DNA from: Mycolicibacterium sp. CBMA 226
GTDB taxonomy: Bacteria; Actinomycetota; Actinomycetes; Mycobacteriales; Mycobacteriaceae
Reading direction: 5' to 3'
NCBI RefSeq assembly: GCF_009729075.1
Contig: NZ_VTGY01000001.1
Span: 248,001-312,000 of the forward strand
DNA length: 64,000 nt
Shown: positions 1 to 7,511 of the stretch, piece after piece
Layout of the letters: every line of letters begins with the position of its first letter
Position numbering within the stretch: position 1 is the stretch's first letter
The notes under the pieces: generated by a model
Database searches by the model: none
The model's input: the letters and a program-made list of their open reading frames with translations, nothing else
What the model was told of the DNA's origin: nothing
Made by a program: the position numbers and the translations under genes

Positions 1-607
1 CGACCTCGGCATCCAGGTCCACGCGCACCTGCAGCCGGCCGTCACTGGTGACCCGATGATCGAGGGTGTTGATCGACCGGTCCTCAGCGGCCGGCAACCC
101 ACCCTCGGCCGCGGCGATGCGGTTGCCCAGCTTTCGGGCGCGGTTACCGATGTCCGCGGGGGTGGCTCCGGAGAAGAACTGCCCCAGCAGGTCGGTCACC
201 TGCCGGAATCGGGCTTCCTCGGACACCTGCCCGGGTGAGCGGGCTCGAATGTGGTTGATGCCCTTGACGATCGCATCGACATGTTCACCGGAGATCGCCC
301 CATCACTGGCATGCGCCGCCAACGTGGGCAACTGTGGCAGTGCGCCACCGACCCGGACCATCCGCTCGGCCACCGACGGCGCACACCCCAGCGACATCAG
401 CAGTTCCCGCAGCGTCCGCCCCTGCGCTGTGGCAACACCGCAACGGTCCAGCATCCCGGCCATCATCGTCGCCAGGTGATCGATCACATGCCGCAGCCTG
501 AACAGACACCGCGCTGCCTCTAGTGCGTCGTCCCCGGCCATGTCGTCGGGGACCTGCACTCCGCGGAGGGTGTCGAGGCTGGTGGTGAGATCTGGTGCGA
601 TTCCCAT
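1..607 (-). CDS. DUF222/13E12 repeat family protein, N-terminal part (runs off window)
   Basis: The minus-strand frame is open from an ATG at 605-607 to the window edge, giving about 202 residues. It begins MGIAPDLTTSLDTLRGVQVP and contains segments typical of the mycobacterial 13E12/DUF222 family, such as RTLRELLMSLG, HVDAIVKGINHIRA and RKLGNRIAAAEGG. Full-length members normally end in an HNH nuclease domain, which would lie outside the window, so nuclease activity cannot be judged here. A perfect SOS box lies 11 bp upstream of the start codon, which fits the known DNA-damage induction of this family in M. tuberculosis. Family assignment is confident; the biological role of 13E12 proteins is not settled. 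Confidence 0.8.
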   Translation of the reverse strand, partial: MGIAPDLTTSLDTLRGVQVPDDMAGDDALEAARCLFRLRHVIDHLATMMAGMLDRCGVATAQGRTLRELLMSLGCAPSVAERMVRVGGALPQLPTLAAHASDGAISGEHVDAIVKGINHIRARSPGQVSEEARFRQVTDLLGQFFSGATPADIGNRARKLGNRIAAAEGGLPAAEDRSINTLDHRVTSDGRLQVRVDLDAEV

Positions 608-618
608 AACACAGTGTA

Positions 619-634
619 TCGAACAACTGTTCGA
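619..634. promoter_or_regulatory. LexA (SOS) box of the 13E12 gene
   Basis: TCGAAC-AACT-GTTCGA matches the mycobacterial LexA consensus TCGAAC-N4-GTTCGA at every fixed position. It sits just upstream of the start codon at 607. The rest of the gap to the PPOX gene (635-820) shows nothing I recognise. Confidence 0.85.
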
Positions 635-820
635 ACAGCAAGGATGTGGTGGTCGAATTTCGTTATTTGTCAGGACAATCGGGCATGGTCGGCTCGGAGA
701 ACCGCACGAGATCGCCGCAGCTGCAACCGCCGGTGTCCCGAGGAGGCGCGCCGGTGCGGGCTCCGACGGAAAGACGCGTTCGGTGGTCGCCGGACTCAGT
801 CGGCTCGCGACCAGAGTGAA

Positions 821-1312
821 TCAGTGCTTGCGGACGACGCGCTCGAATTTGCCGGGCTTCCAGATCGCGATGTCGAGGTGGCCGTCATTGACCTCGACCG
901 ACGATGCCCCGACCAGGTCGGCGCGGTAGCAGTGCTCGAACTCCTGGCCGCGGATGTCGAAGCCCGTCTGCTCGTACAGCGCTTCGGCGAACCGCCGGTG
1001 CAGGGCTTTGTCCTGCACGTCCTCCACGACACCCCACAACTTCGCATCGCCATCGCCGACATGGGTGTCGACCGTCGCAGTGTGCAGGCAGAACCGTGGA
1101 TCACGTGCGAGGTCGTCGAATTTCGTGGTGTTCGGCATGCCCGAGAGCCACAATTCGTCCTCGAAGAATCGTGGCTCCATGGGGCTGATCCGGGGAAATC
1201 CGTTTGAGCGCAGCGTGCCCAGCATGCACAGGTTTCCGGTGGCAGTGTGTCGGCGGACGAAGGTGGCGGCGATTCGCGGCGCGACCTCCGCGAACTCTTT
1301 CCAACTGGTCAT
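821..1312 (-). CDS. Pyridoxamine 5'-phosphate oxidase-like (PPOX, split-barrel flavoprotein) family protein
   Basis: 163 residues beginning MTSWKEFAEVAPRIAATFVR. The pattern of an N-terminal helix, a strand carrying LCMLGTLRSNGFPRISPMEP, then FEDELWLSGMPNTTKFDDLARDPR is characteristic of split-barrel FMN- or F420-binding proteins of the PPOX superfamily; mycobacteria have many of these as F420-dependent reductases. The exact cofactor and substrate cannot be told from sequence. It lies 49 bp downstream of the stop of the cyclase-like gene on the same strand. Length is normal for the family and the ATG start is convincing. Confidence 0.75.
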   Translation of the reverse strand: MTSWKEFAEVAPRIAATFVRRHTATGNLCMLGTLRSNGFPRISPMEPRFFEDELWLSGMPNTTKFDDLARDPRFCLHTATVDTHVGDGDAKLWGVVEDVQDKALHRRFAEALYEQTGFDIRGQEFEHCYRADLVGASSVEVNDGHLDIAIWKPGKFERVVRKH

Positions 1313-1361
1313 GTTCGCGACGGTAGTCCGTCGCGTATAGCCTGGAAACCCTCGAGGAGAC

Positions 1362-2027
1362 TTAGCCCGGGATGGTCGCGTATGCCCGGACGGGGAAGGT
1401 GCCGAATCCTTCGATCCGCGGCGGGACGGCCGTGAAGCGCGCGCCGCGGGCGGGTAGCGCCGCCAGGTTGGTCAGATGCTCGACGACGTGAATTCCGTTG
1501 CCCAGCAGTGCGGTATGGATGGGTCGTCGGCCGGCCGCCGCCGGACTGGCGTCGTCAATGTTCACCGAGTCGATCCCCACGAGCGCCACCTTGTGGCTCA
1601 CCAGCAGTTCGGTGGCGACCTCGGACAGGAACGGTGCGTCGACGCCGTAGGCCTCGGTACCGAAATGCCGGTCCCACCCGGTATCGATCAGCACCGCGCA
1701 GCCGGCCTCGATGTCGTCGGGTAACTCGGCGACGTCGACGGCGCGCGCCGCGACATCCCGGCGGTGCACGACGATGGCGGGCAGGTCCACCAAGGTGTTC
1801 AAGTCGAGGCCGGCCAGGTCGGCACCGTCCGCGTAGCGATGAAACGGCGAATCGAGGTAGGTGCCCGTGTTGCCGACCATCGTGATCGCGCCGATCGCGA
1901 ACTCGGTGCCCGCGGCGTAGACGTCGCGGGAGGCGGCACGCGTGAGGTGGTCGCTCATCGACGGTGCCGGCAGCCCCGGGTAGGTCACCATCCCCGCGCG
2001 GATCGTATGAGACAGATCGACGAGCAT
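1362..2027 (-). CDS. Cyclase/kynurenine formamidase-like protein with altered metal motif
   Basis: 221 residues beginning MLVDLSHTIRAGMVTYPGLP, the usual opening of the cyclase family (PF04199, KynB-like metal-dependent hydrolases). The family's metal motif HxGTHxDxPxH appears here as NTGTYLDSPFH: both early His ligands are replaced (Asn and Tyr) while Asp and the last His remain. The protein may therefore bind metal differently or lack hydrolase activity; similar variants may be an established subgroup. It lies 49 bp below the SnoaL-like gene on the same strand, so 1362-2493 may be one transcript controlled by the divergent TetR gene. Substrate unknown. Confidence 0.7.
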   Translation of the reverse strand: MLVDLSHTIRAGMVTYPGLPAPSMSDHLTRAASRDVYAAGTEFAIGAITMVGNTGTYLDSPFHRYADGADLAGLDLNTLVDLPAIVVHRRDVAARAVDVAELPDDIEAGCAVLIDTGWDRHFGTEAYGVDAPFLSEVATELLVSHKVALVGIDSVNIDDASPAAAGRRPIHTALLGNGIHVVEHLTNLAALPARGARFTAVPPRIEGFGTFPVRAYATIPG

Positions 2028-2076
2028 TGTGACTCCGTTCTGATTGCCGGTCCCGGCGCCATGAACTCTAACGTTG

Positions 2077-2493
2077 TCAGCCGGCGGCCAGTGCGTCGTG
2101 CCAGGGCTTGGTGTCGGTGATCTGGGTCAGCGAGGCGATCTTTCCGTCGCGGACGGTGATGTCGTGCGCGAACGCTGCCGCATAGTGGCGTCCGGTGGTC
2201 CGGCACCGACCGCGGTAGTAGCCGAGCACAATGACCCGGTTGTCGCCTGCGACGACGTATTCGTCTGGGTGCGGGGCTGTTTCGTAGTGCGCGGAAGCGC
2301 CACCCCACACGTCGCGCAGCATCTGCTCGGGGCTGTGCACGGCTCCGCCGAGGCCGAAGGGCATCCCCTCGCTGACCCGTCCGGTGAAGTCGGGATGCAG
2401 CAGAGCCGCCAACGCGAGCCGGTCATGCGAGGTGAAAGCGGCGTAGAGGCGGGTGGCGATCTCTACGGCCGGGGTGCTGTCGGGAGTGCTCAT
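2077..2493 (-). CDS. SnoaL-like / NTF2-superfamily protein
   Basis: 138 residues: an N-terminal helix (VEIATRLYAAFTSHDRLALAALLHPDFTGRV) followed by strands ending DITVRDGKIASLTQITDT, the cone-shaped alpha+beta barrel pattern of the NTF2/ketosteroid isomerase superfamily (SnoaL-like). Members include isomerases, cyclases and proteins with no activity, so no reaction is assigned. The gene is divergent from the TetR regulator at 2569, and the shared 75-bp gap carries a long perfect inverted repeat, so it is the best candidate target of that regulator. Confidence 0.7.
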   Translation of the reverse strand: MSTPDSTPAVEIATRLYAAFTSHDRLALAALLHPDFTGRVSEGMPFGLGGAVHSPEQMLRDVWGGASAHYETAPHPDEYVVAGDNRVIVLGYYRGRCRTTGRHYAAAFAHDITVRDGKIASLTQITDTKPWHDALAAG

Positions 2494-2509
2494 GTGTCGT
2501 TCGCTTCCG

Positions 2510-2553
2510 CTCTACTATTTTATTAGAGATATCTCTCTAATAAAATAGTAGAG
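2510..2553. promoter_or_regulatory. Perfect palindrome, probable TetR operator
   Basis: Two perfectly complementary 20-bp arms (2510-2529 and 2534-2553) with a 4-bp centre, unusually AT-rich for this genome. It fills the divergent gap between the SnoaL-like gene and the TetR gene. A -10 like hexamer TACTCT (2556-2561) immediately follows, 7 bp before the TetR ATG, so a bound repressor would cover both promoters. Binding by the 2569 product is inferred. Confidence 0.75.
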
Positions 2554-2568
2554 CATACTCTCTAGATC

Positions 2569-3159
2569 ATGGGTAGAGCTCCGCAGCACCGAGCCGACGA
2601 CTTCTTGGATGCGGCCGCACGACTGTTCGTCGCCGGGGGAGCCCGAGCGCTGACGATGAACGCGGTTGCGCGCGAGGTCGGTGCGCCAAGTGGGTCGATC
2701 TACCATCGCTTTCCCGACCGGGCAGCGTTGTTGGCCGCGTTGTGGATGCGCACCACAACGGGATTTCAACGCGGCTACCTGGAGGTCCTCGGGGAGCACC
2801 CGACAGCGGAGAGCGCGGTTCGCGCCGCGGTGTGGTTGGTCACCTGGTGTCGCGGCCACCTGCCGGACGCTGTCGTGCTGCAGGCCGGTGCCCGCGCTTT
2901 CGAACCAGACGCTTGGAGCGAGGCGAGCCGCACGGAATTGTCCACCGCCGAAGGCGATTCGCGCCGGCGCCTCGAGAGTGCGGTCCGGAGCCTGGCGAAG
3001 CAGACCGGGCGGCCCGAAGATCAGGTCGCCTTCGCCCTCCTGGATCTGCCGCTGGCGGCGGTGCGGCGGCACCTCCTGGCGGGCGAGCCGCCACCGAAGC
3101 GGGTCGCCACACTCGTCAAGAACATGGTGGGGCTCATCCTGGCAGTGCCGGGCGACTAG
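2569..3159 (+). CDS. TetR/AcrR family transcriptional regulator
   Basis: 196 residues. Residues about 8-55 form a TetR helix-turn-helix: DFLDAAARLFVAGGARALTM, then AREVGAPSGSIYHRFPDRAAL with the typical SIYxxFP recognition helix. The remaining residues are a variable helical ligand/dimerisation domain. The start is an ATG with a TANNNT hexamer (2556-2561) 7 bp upstream, consistent with a leaderless transcript. The gene is divergent from the SnoaL-cyclase genes and very probably autoregulates through the palindrome between them. Ligand unknown. Confidence 0.85.
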   Translation: MGRAPQHRADDFLDAAARLFVAGGARALTMNAVAREVGAPSGSIYHRFPDRAALLAALWMRTTTGFQRGYLEVLGEHPTAESAVRAAVWLVTWCRGHLPDAVVLQAGARAFEPDAWSEASRTELSTAEGDSRRRLESAVRSLAKQTGRPEDQVAFALLDLPLAAVRRHLLAGEPPPKRVATLVKNMVGLILAVPGD

Positions 3160-3168
3160 CGCAGCACG

Positions 3169-4098
3169 TCAGAGGCGCGCGAGCGATTCGGCGGCGGTGG
3201 GTGCCGCCGGAGAAGCCGTGCGGTCCAGCACCACGCCGACCAGCTTCTCGGCCAGACCAAACGAGAAGGGCTGTGCCATAACACGATTGATCCCCGGCGC
3301 CACGCGGTGCATGACGTAGCCCAGCCACGCCTCGGCCCGTACCGGGACCACGGCCAAGTCGTAGTCGACCGCCCGCACTGCGGCGCGCGCCACGAGGTCA
3401 GGGCTCATGGGCGAGAACGGCAGCATTTCCGCGAACTGTTGTAGCTGCCTGGTGAGGCGCTGAGCCTGCGCGACCAATGCGGGGTCCACGCCGACGGTCA
3501 CCGCACGTTCGCCGATGTTCGTGTTGATCACGCCCGGGCAGATCGCGCTGACTCCGATGCCGTATGGCTTCAGTTCGAGGCGTAGGCATTCGCTGAGCAT
3601 CTTGACCCCCGCCTTGGACACCGAGTACGGCGCCATGACCGGCGTCGGCGTGAACGCCGCTGCCGAGGCGATGTTGATGATATGACCGCCGCGGCCGCGC
3701 TCGGCCATCTGCGCACCGAACACCCGGCAGCCGTGGACCACACCCATCAGGTTGACGCTGAGCTGCTTGTCCCAGTCGGCCGCGGACAGTTTGAGGAACG
3801 GGCCGCTGACCACGATGCCCGCGTTGTTGACAACGACATCGGGCACGCCGTAGCCGGCACGCACATCGCGTGCGAAAGCCTCCCAGGCGTCCGGGTCGGT
3901 CACGTCCAGCTGGGCGGCCGACGCGCGGCGGCCGGCGCCCTTGATCATGGCGGCGGTCGCTTCGGCCGAGTCGAGGTCGATATCGGAGACCACCACGTGC
4001 GCACCGCGTTTGGCGAAGCGGATCGCCGTGGCACGCCCGATGCCGCTGCCGGCGCCGGTGACAACGACGAGCTGCGGTTCCAGGTTGTTGATCTTCAT
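3169..4098 (-). CDS. Short-chain dehydrogenase/reductase (SDR)
   Basis: 309 residues. The Rossmann nucleotide motif TGAGSGIGRATA is near residue 15, NNAGIV near 93, the catalytic Ser in IINIASAAAF and the YxxxK pair in PYSVSKAGV, followed by CPGVINTNIG. These are complete hallmarks of a classical SDR. A C-terminal extension of about 60 residues (from AVDYDLAVVPVRAEAWLGY) is typical of mycobacterial SDRs next to Baeyer-Villiger monooxygenases. Its start overlaps the stop of the monooxygenase gene by 4 bp (ATGA), so the two are translationally coupled and probably act on the same ketone/alcohol substrate. Confidence 0.85.
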   Translation of the reverse strand: MKINNLEPQLVVVTGAGSGIGRATAIRFAKRGAHVVVSDIDLDSAEATAAMIKGAGRRASAAQLDVTDPDAWEAFARDVRAGYGVPDVVVNNAGIVVSGPFLKLSAADWDKQLSVNLMGVVHGCRVFGAQMAERGRGGHIINIASAAAFTPTPVMAPYSVSKAGVKMLSECLRLELKPYGIGVSAICPGVINTNIGERAVTVGVDPALVAQAQRLTRQLQQFAEMLPFSPMSPDLVARAAVRAVDYDLAVVPVRAEAWLGYVMHRVAPGINRVMAQPFSFGLAEKLVGVVLDRTASPAAPTAAESLARL

Positions 4099-5669
4099 CC
4101 GGCTTCCTTCGCGGTGGCTGCTATTTCGGGGACGTCGGCGGTGCCGGCGCCATACCGGTAGACGTCGAGGTCGTAATGGCGGTTCTGCCAGTACATCTCG
4201 CCGTGCGTCGTCGGCCGGAACGGTGAATCACCGTGGTAGTCGAGGTAATACGTGTTGGAGCCCGCACAGGTCGGCGTGAACAGGACGTTGTGCTTCTGGC
4301 GCGCCAAGCAGTGCCGGAAGTAGGCGTCGTGCACCTCGCGGCGGATCTCGACCTCCCGGGCGCCGCGCCGCTTGCCTTCCGCGATCGCTCGGCTCAGGTG
4401 TGCCGCAGTGGCCTCGATCATCCACAGATACGACCCGAGCACGAATCCATAGGGTCCGGTGATCATGAACATGTTGGGGAAGCCGGGTACGGACACGCCC
4501 TGGTAGGCCTGGAAGCGGTTGACGGCCCAGAACTCTGCGGCGTCGAGTCCGTCGCGGCCGACGACGGGGAGGGGTGGCACCGAATCCCGTTCCCACAGTT
4601 TGAATCCGGTCGCGCAGATGAGGACGTCGACCTCGTGTTCGGCGCCGTCGGCCGTCACCACACCGCGCTCGGTGATGCGCGCGATGGAGTCGGTGACCAG
4701 GCTGACGTCACTGCGATTGAACGTCTTGAGGTAGTCGTTGGACATCGACGGCCGCTTGCATCCCAGGCCGTAGCGGGGGGTCAGCTTCTCCCTGATGGCC
4801 GGGTCGGTGATCTGACTGCGCATCCATGCCCGTACGGGTGCCTCGGCAAGCTTGCGGGTGGTCTCGATCAGCCAGCTGGGTCCGGTGAGCATGCCGCCCA
4901 TCCCGATCTCGGTCGCGACGGTCCCGACGGCGCGCAGTGCCGACCGCAATTGGCCGACCTCCAGCACGGCGCGGGTAATGCCGTGAATATTGTTGTCCGG
5001 CCTGGGGAATACCCAGATCGGGGTGCGTTGAAAGACCGTGAGGTGTGCCACCTCGTCGACGATCGCCGGCACCAGCTGCAGTGACGTCGCGCCCGTGCCG
5101 ATCACCGCGACCCGTTTGCCGGCCAGCTCGACGTCGTGATCCCACAGTGCGGTGTGCATGAGTACCCCGCCGAAATCCTGCAGGCCAGGGATGTCCGGCA
5201 GCTTCGGCCGCTCGAGCCCGCCGACCGCCATCACGACATGGCGACCGGTGATTTCGGCGCCGCCGTCGATCGTCAACCGCCACAGGCTGTTGCGCTCGTC
5301 GAACATCGCAGCGGTCACGGTCGTGCTGAGCCGTAACTTGTCGCGCAGGCCGTACTTGTCCACCATGTCGTCGGCGTAGTCGCGTAACTCGTTGCCGGGA
5401 GCGAAGACCCGGGACCAGCCGCCACGCTGCTCGTAGGAGAAGCTGTAGATCACCGACGGGATATCCACGGCCACACCGGGATAGGTGTTGGCGTGCCAGG
5501 TACCCCCGACGTGGTCCCATTTGTCGACGATGACGAAGTCGTGAATGCCCTTGCGTTGGAGAGCGATACCGGCGCCGATGCCACCGAACCCGGCACCGAC
5601 GATCACCACCTCGTGATCAGGCGCACGTGATTCGGCGACGCACGACCGGGCGGCCTGCGTACTGGTCAT
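4095..5669 (-). CDS. Flavin-containing Baeyer-Villiger-type monooxygenase
   Basis: About 524 residues from the ATG at 5667-5669 (MTSTQAARSCV); a longer frame reaching 5765 would overlap the metal-hydrolase gene and is rejected. Near the N-terminus VVIVGAGFGGIGAG is the FAD Rossmann motif; the type I BVMO fingerprint FxGxxxHxxxW is complete in FGGVLMHTALW and is followed by the NADP motif VIGTGATS. It would insert oxygen next to a ketone, or oxidise a heteroatom, using FAD and NADPH. It sits between an SDR and a PF10118-type protein, a combination common in mycobacteria around ketone, sterol or lipid catabolism. The substrate is not predictable. Confidence 0.85.
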   Translation of the reverse strand: MTSTQAARSCVAESRAPDHEVVIVGAGFGGIGAGIALQRKGIHDFVIVDKWDHVGGTWHANTYPGVAVDIPSVIYSFSYEQRGGWSRVFAPGNELRDYADDMVDKYGLRDKLRLSTTVTAAMFDERNSLWRLTIDGGAEITGRHVVMAVGGLERPKLPDIPGLQDFGGVLMHTALWDHDVELAGKRVAVIGTGATSLQLVPAIVDEVAHLTVFQRTPIWVFPRPDNNIHGITRAVLEVGQLRSALRAVGTVATEIGMGGMLTGPSWLIETTRKLAEAPVRAWMRSQITDPAIREKLTPRYGLGCKRPSMSNDYLKTFNRSDVSLVTDSIARITERGVVTADGAEHEVDVLICATGFKLWERDSVPPLPVVGRDGLDAAEFWAVNRFQAYQGVSVPGFPNMFMITGPYGFVLGSYLWMIEATAAHLSRAIAEGKRRGAREVEIRREVHDAYFRHCLARQKHNVLFTPTCAGSNTYYLDYHGDSPFRPTTHGEMYWQNRHYDLDVYRYGAGTADVPEIAATAKEAG

Positions 5670-5682
5670 GTCCGGCACCCGG

Positions 5683-6561
5683 TTACCGGACGTAGCCGAC
5701 GAGTTGGCCACCAGCGCCGAACAAGTCGTGCTGCCAACGGGCGAGCAGCTCTTCGGTGGGCACATCGTCGGGATGGAAGCCCGGCCGCAGGTACTCGGCG
5801 ATCTCCCCGAGGAAGCCGCGCAACAGGGGGCCGCGGAAGACCCCGTAGGTCTGGCGGAGCACCTTGATCGGGCGCCAGGCCGTCGGATCCAGCAGGATCG
5901 ACAGCATCACGGCAGCCGTGACGACGGGGATCGTCAGGAAGTACATGAACCACATGACCGCGATGCGGGTGCGCTCGGAACCACCCACCGACCGGTAGAC
6001 GTCGAACGCGGCGGACTTGTGCTCCAGCTCTTCCATGGCGTGCCAGTTCAGCAGCCGCCAGACCTCGGGATCGCCTGGAATTGCCTGGATTTCGTCGTTC
6101 GACAACACCCGGGCGCCCAGGACCGCGGTGTAGTGTTCGGCCGCCGCCGTCATCGCCAGATGCACCTTCGCCGGGATCAGCTTCTCGATGCGGAGCACCA
6201 CCTTCTGCCGCACGCTGGTCGGCGCGAAGAGCAGGAACCGCACCAGCGGATAGCCCATGTCCGCGAGTTGCGTGTTCAGCTTTCGATGCTCCTGGCCGTG
6301 CACCGACTCCTGGCCGATGAACCCCGCGACCCGCTTCTTGAGCACGGGATCGGTGATCTGATCGGAGAAGCGCCGGACGGACCGGATGAACGACTCCTCA
6401 CCGGGCGGGAACGAGCCGGACAGCACGGCCACCAGGTGACTGAAAACGATGTCGCCCTCGACGAAATGGCGGTGCAAGGGCTCGGGTTCCCCGAACCGGA
6501 AGCGCATCCGACGCACTTTGGGATACGCGACCCCGTGCGCGGTGATCGGCTCAGCACTCAT
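5683..6561 (-). CDS. Predicted metal-dependent hydrolase (PF10118 family)
   Basis: 292 residues. Conserved acidic/histidine signatures are visible: FIGQESVHGQEHRKLN, AAAEHYTA and HAMEELEHKSAAFDVY, giving an ExxxH...ExxH pattern of a ferritin-like or hydrolase metal site, followed by a membrane-like hydrophobic stretch (VMWFMYFLTIPVVTAAVML). This is the family annotated as predicted metal-dependent hydrolase, found beside BVMOs and SDRs in mycobacteria; its reaction is not established. It is 13 bp upstream of the BVMO start and so the first gene of a three-gene operon, probably controlled by the TetR regulator encoded just upstream. Confidence 0.75.
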   Translation of the reverse strand: MSAEPITAHGVAYPKVRRMRFRFGEPEPLHRHFVEGDIVFSHLVAVLSGSFPPGEESFIRSVRRFSDQITDPVLKKRVAGFIGQESVHGQEHRKLNTQLADMGYPLVRFLLFAPTSVRQKVVLRIEKLIPAKVHLAMTAAAEHYTAVLGARVLSNDEIQAIPGDPEVWRLLNWHAMEELEHKSAAFDVYRSVGGSERTRIAVMWFMYFLTIPVVTAAVMLSILLDPTAWRPIKVLRQTYGVFRGPLLRGFLGEIAEYLRPGFHPDDVPTEELLARWQHDLFGAGGQLVGYVR

Positions 6562-6585
6562 GATCGATTCCTTCCGTTGTGCCGG

Positions 6586-6675
6586 CTATTTCAGGTGGTC
6601 GACGAGGTCGCCGTCGGCGCCGAAGAGGGTGTCCCGCCACTGCAGGGGCCATGCCGCCCGCCTTTCCTCGAACAA
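6586..6675 (-). pseudogene. 29-codon remnant resembling the C-terminus of the neighbouring hydrolase
   Basis: Minus-strand frame from a TTG (6675) just after an in-frame TGA, ending RWRDTLFGADGDLVDHLK. The downstream hydrolase ends ARWQHDLFGAGGQLVGYVR, so the two tails align closely. I read it as the 3' end of a lost tandem copy, although a very small expressed peptide cannot be excluded. There is no recognisable ribosome site. Confidence 0.4.
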
Positions 6676-6681
6676 TCAGTA

Positions 6682-6702
6682 ACTAGTACCGCGAGTTCTA
6701 GT
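6682..6702. promoter_or_regulatory. Imperfect palindrome, candidate TetR operator
   Basis: A 21-bp inverted repeat (ACTAG at one end, CTAGT at the other, 14 of 21 positions symmetric) lies between the TetR gene at 6801 and the hydrolase-BVMO-SDR operon, in the position expected for the operon promoter. Moderate symmetry only. Confidence 0.4.
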
Positions 6703-6800
6703 AGTTGGCACGTTACGACGACGTGCGCCGTCGCGCAAGGGTTTTGGATAATGACGTTTTCCGAACGGCTGGAACGCAGGTCGCGACGACGGCGGGTAGC

Positions 6801-7508
6801 TCAGTCGGTGGTGCTGAACAACGCCATCTGCTCGTCGGGCTCGATGACGATGCCGCGGGCGGCAGCCGCCGCCGACACGCCGCCCCAGATCACGGGGGTC
6901 AGTTGGGCGATGAGGTCGTCTTTGCTGATCGTCGGCTCGTTGAGCCAACGCAGCACGCCGAGGGCTACGGCGCCGAGAATCGCGTCGGCCGTGTATTCCA
7001 GGTGGTCGGCGTAGCCGCCATGCGCGCGCACCATCGCCGCGAGGACTTCGGTCATGGCGCTGGACAGGTTGCGGCCGTTCTCCAGCAGCTTGGTCCGGGA
7101 ATGGTCGTCGCTGAAGTGCGAACCGACGACGAAGCGAAAGAGGTTGGGGCGCTCGTCCACCAGGTCGATGTACCCGCCCAGGGCCGACCGCACGAGCTCC
7201 AGTGCCGTCGCGGTGACATGGAAGCACGGCATGACGCGCTGCACGATCAACTCCTGCATGCGCTCACCGACGGCGGCGAACAGCGTCTCTTTGTCGCTGA
7301 AGAAGCGGTACAGCTTGGGCCGTGGGACCCCGGCCGTTTTCACCACGTCGTCGATCGACAGGTCTGGCCCGAATTCGTCGATGGCCCGGAGAGTCGCCTC
7401 GATCAGCTCGGCCCTGACCGTCGCGCGGTGCGCCCGCCAGCGGTCGGCCCGCGCGTCGCCCGTCGGTGCGGACATCCGCACCGCAACACGGGTGGCGTCC
7501 ACGGGCAT
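6801..7508 (-). CDS. TetR family transcriptional regulator
   Basis: 235 residues. The helix-turn-helix lies at about residues 30-80: ELIEATLRAIDEFGPDLSIDDVVKTAGVPRPKLYRFFSDK split as helix 1, helix 2 and a recognition helix ending LYRFFSDKETLF. A long C-terminal helical domain follows. It has the same orientation as, and lies immediately upstream of, the hydrolase-BVMO-SDR operon, which it probably controls. It ends 3 bp from nothing else of its own operon: its start at 7508 is only 3 bp from the stop of aglA, so it may be co-transcribed behind aglA. Confidence 0.8.
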   Translation of the reverse strand: MPVDATRVAVRMSAPTGDARADRWRAHRATVRAELIEATLRAIDEFGPDLSIDDVVKTAGVPRPKLYRFFSDKETLFAAVGERMQELIVQRVMPCFHVTATALELVRSALGGYIDLVDERPNLFRFVVGSHFSDDHSRTKLLENGRNLSSAMTEVLAAMVRAHGGYADHLEYTADAILGAVALGVLRWLNEPTISKDDLIAQLTPVIWGGVSAAAAARGIVIEPDEQMALFSTTD

Positions 7509-7511
7509 GGG

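Noticed and set aside
5670..5765. N-terminal extension of the BVMO
   Set aside because: It would overlap the metal-hydrolase gene and has no homology to the family; the ATG at 5669 gives the right length and spacing.
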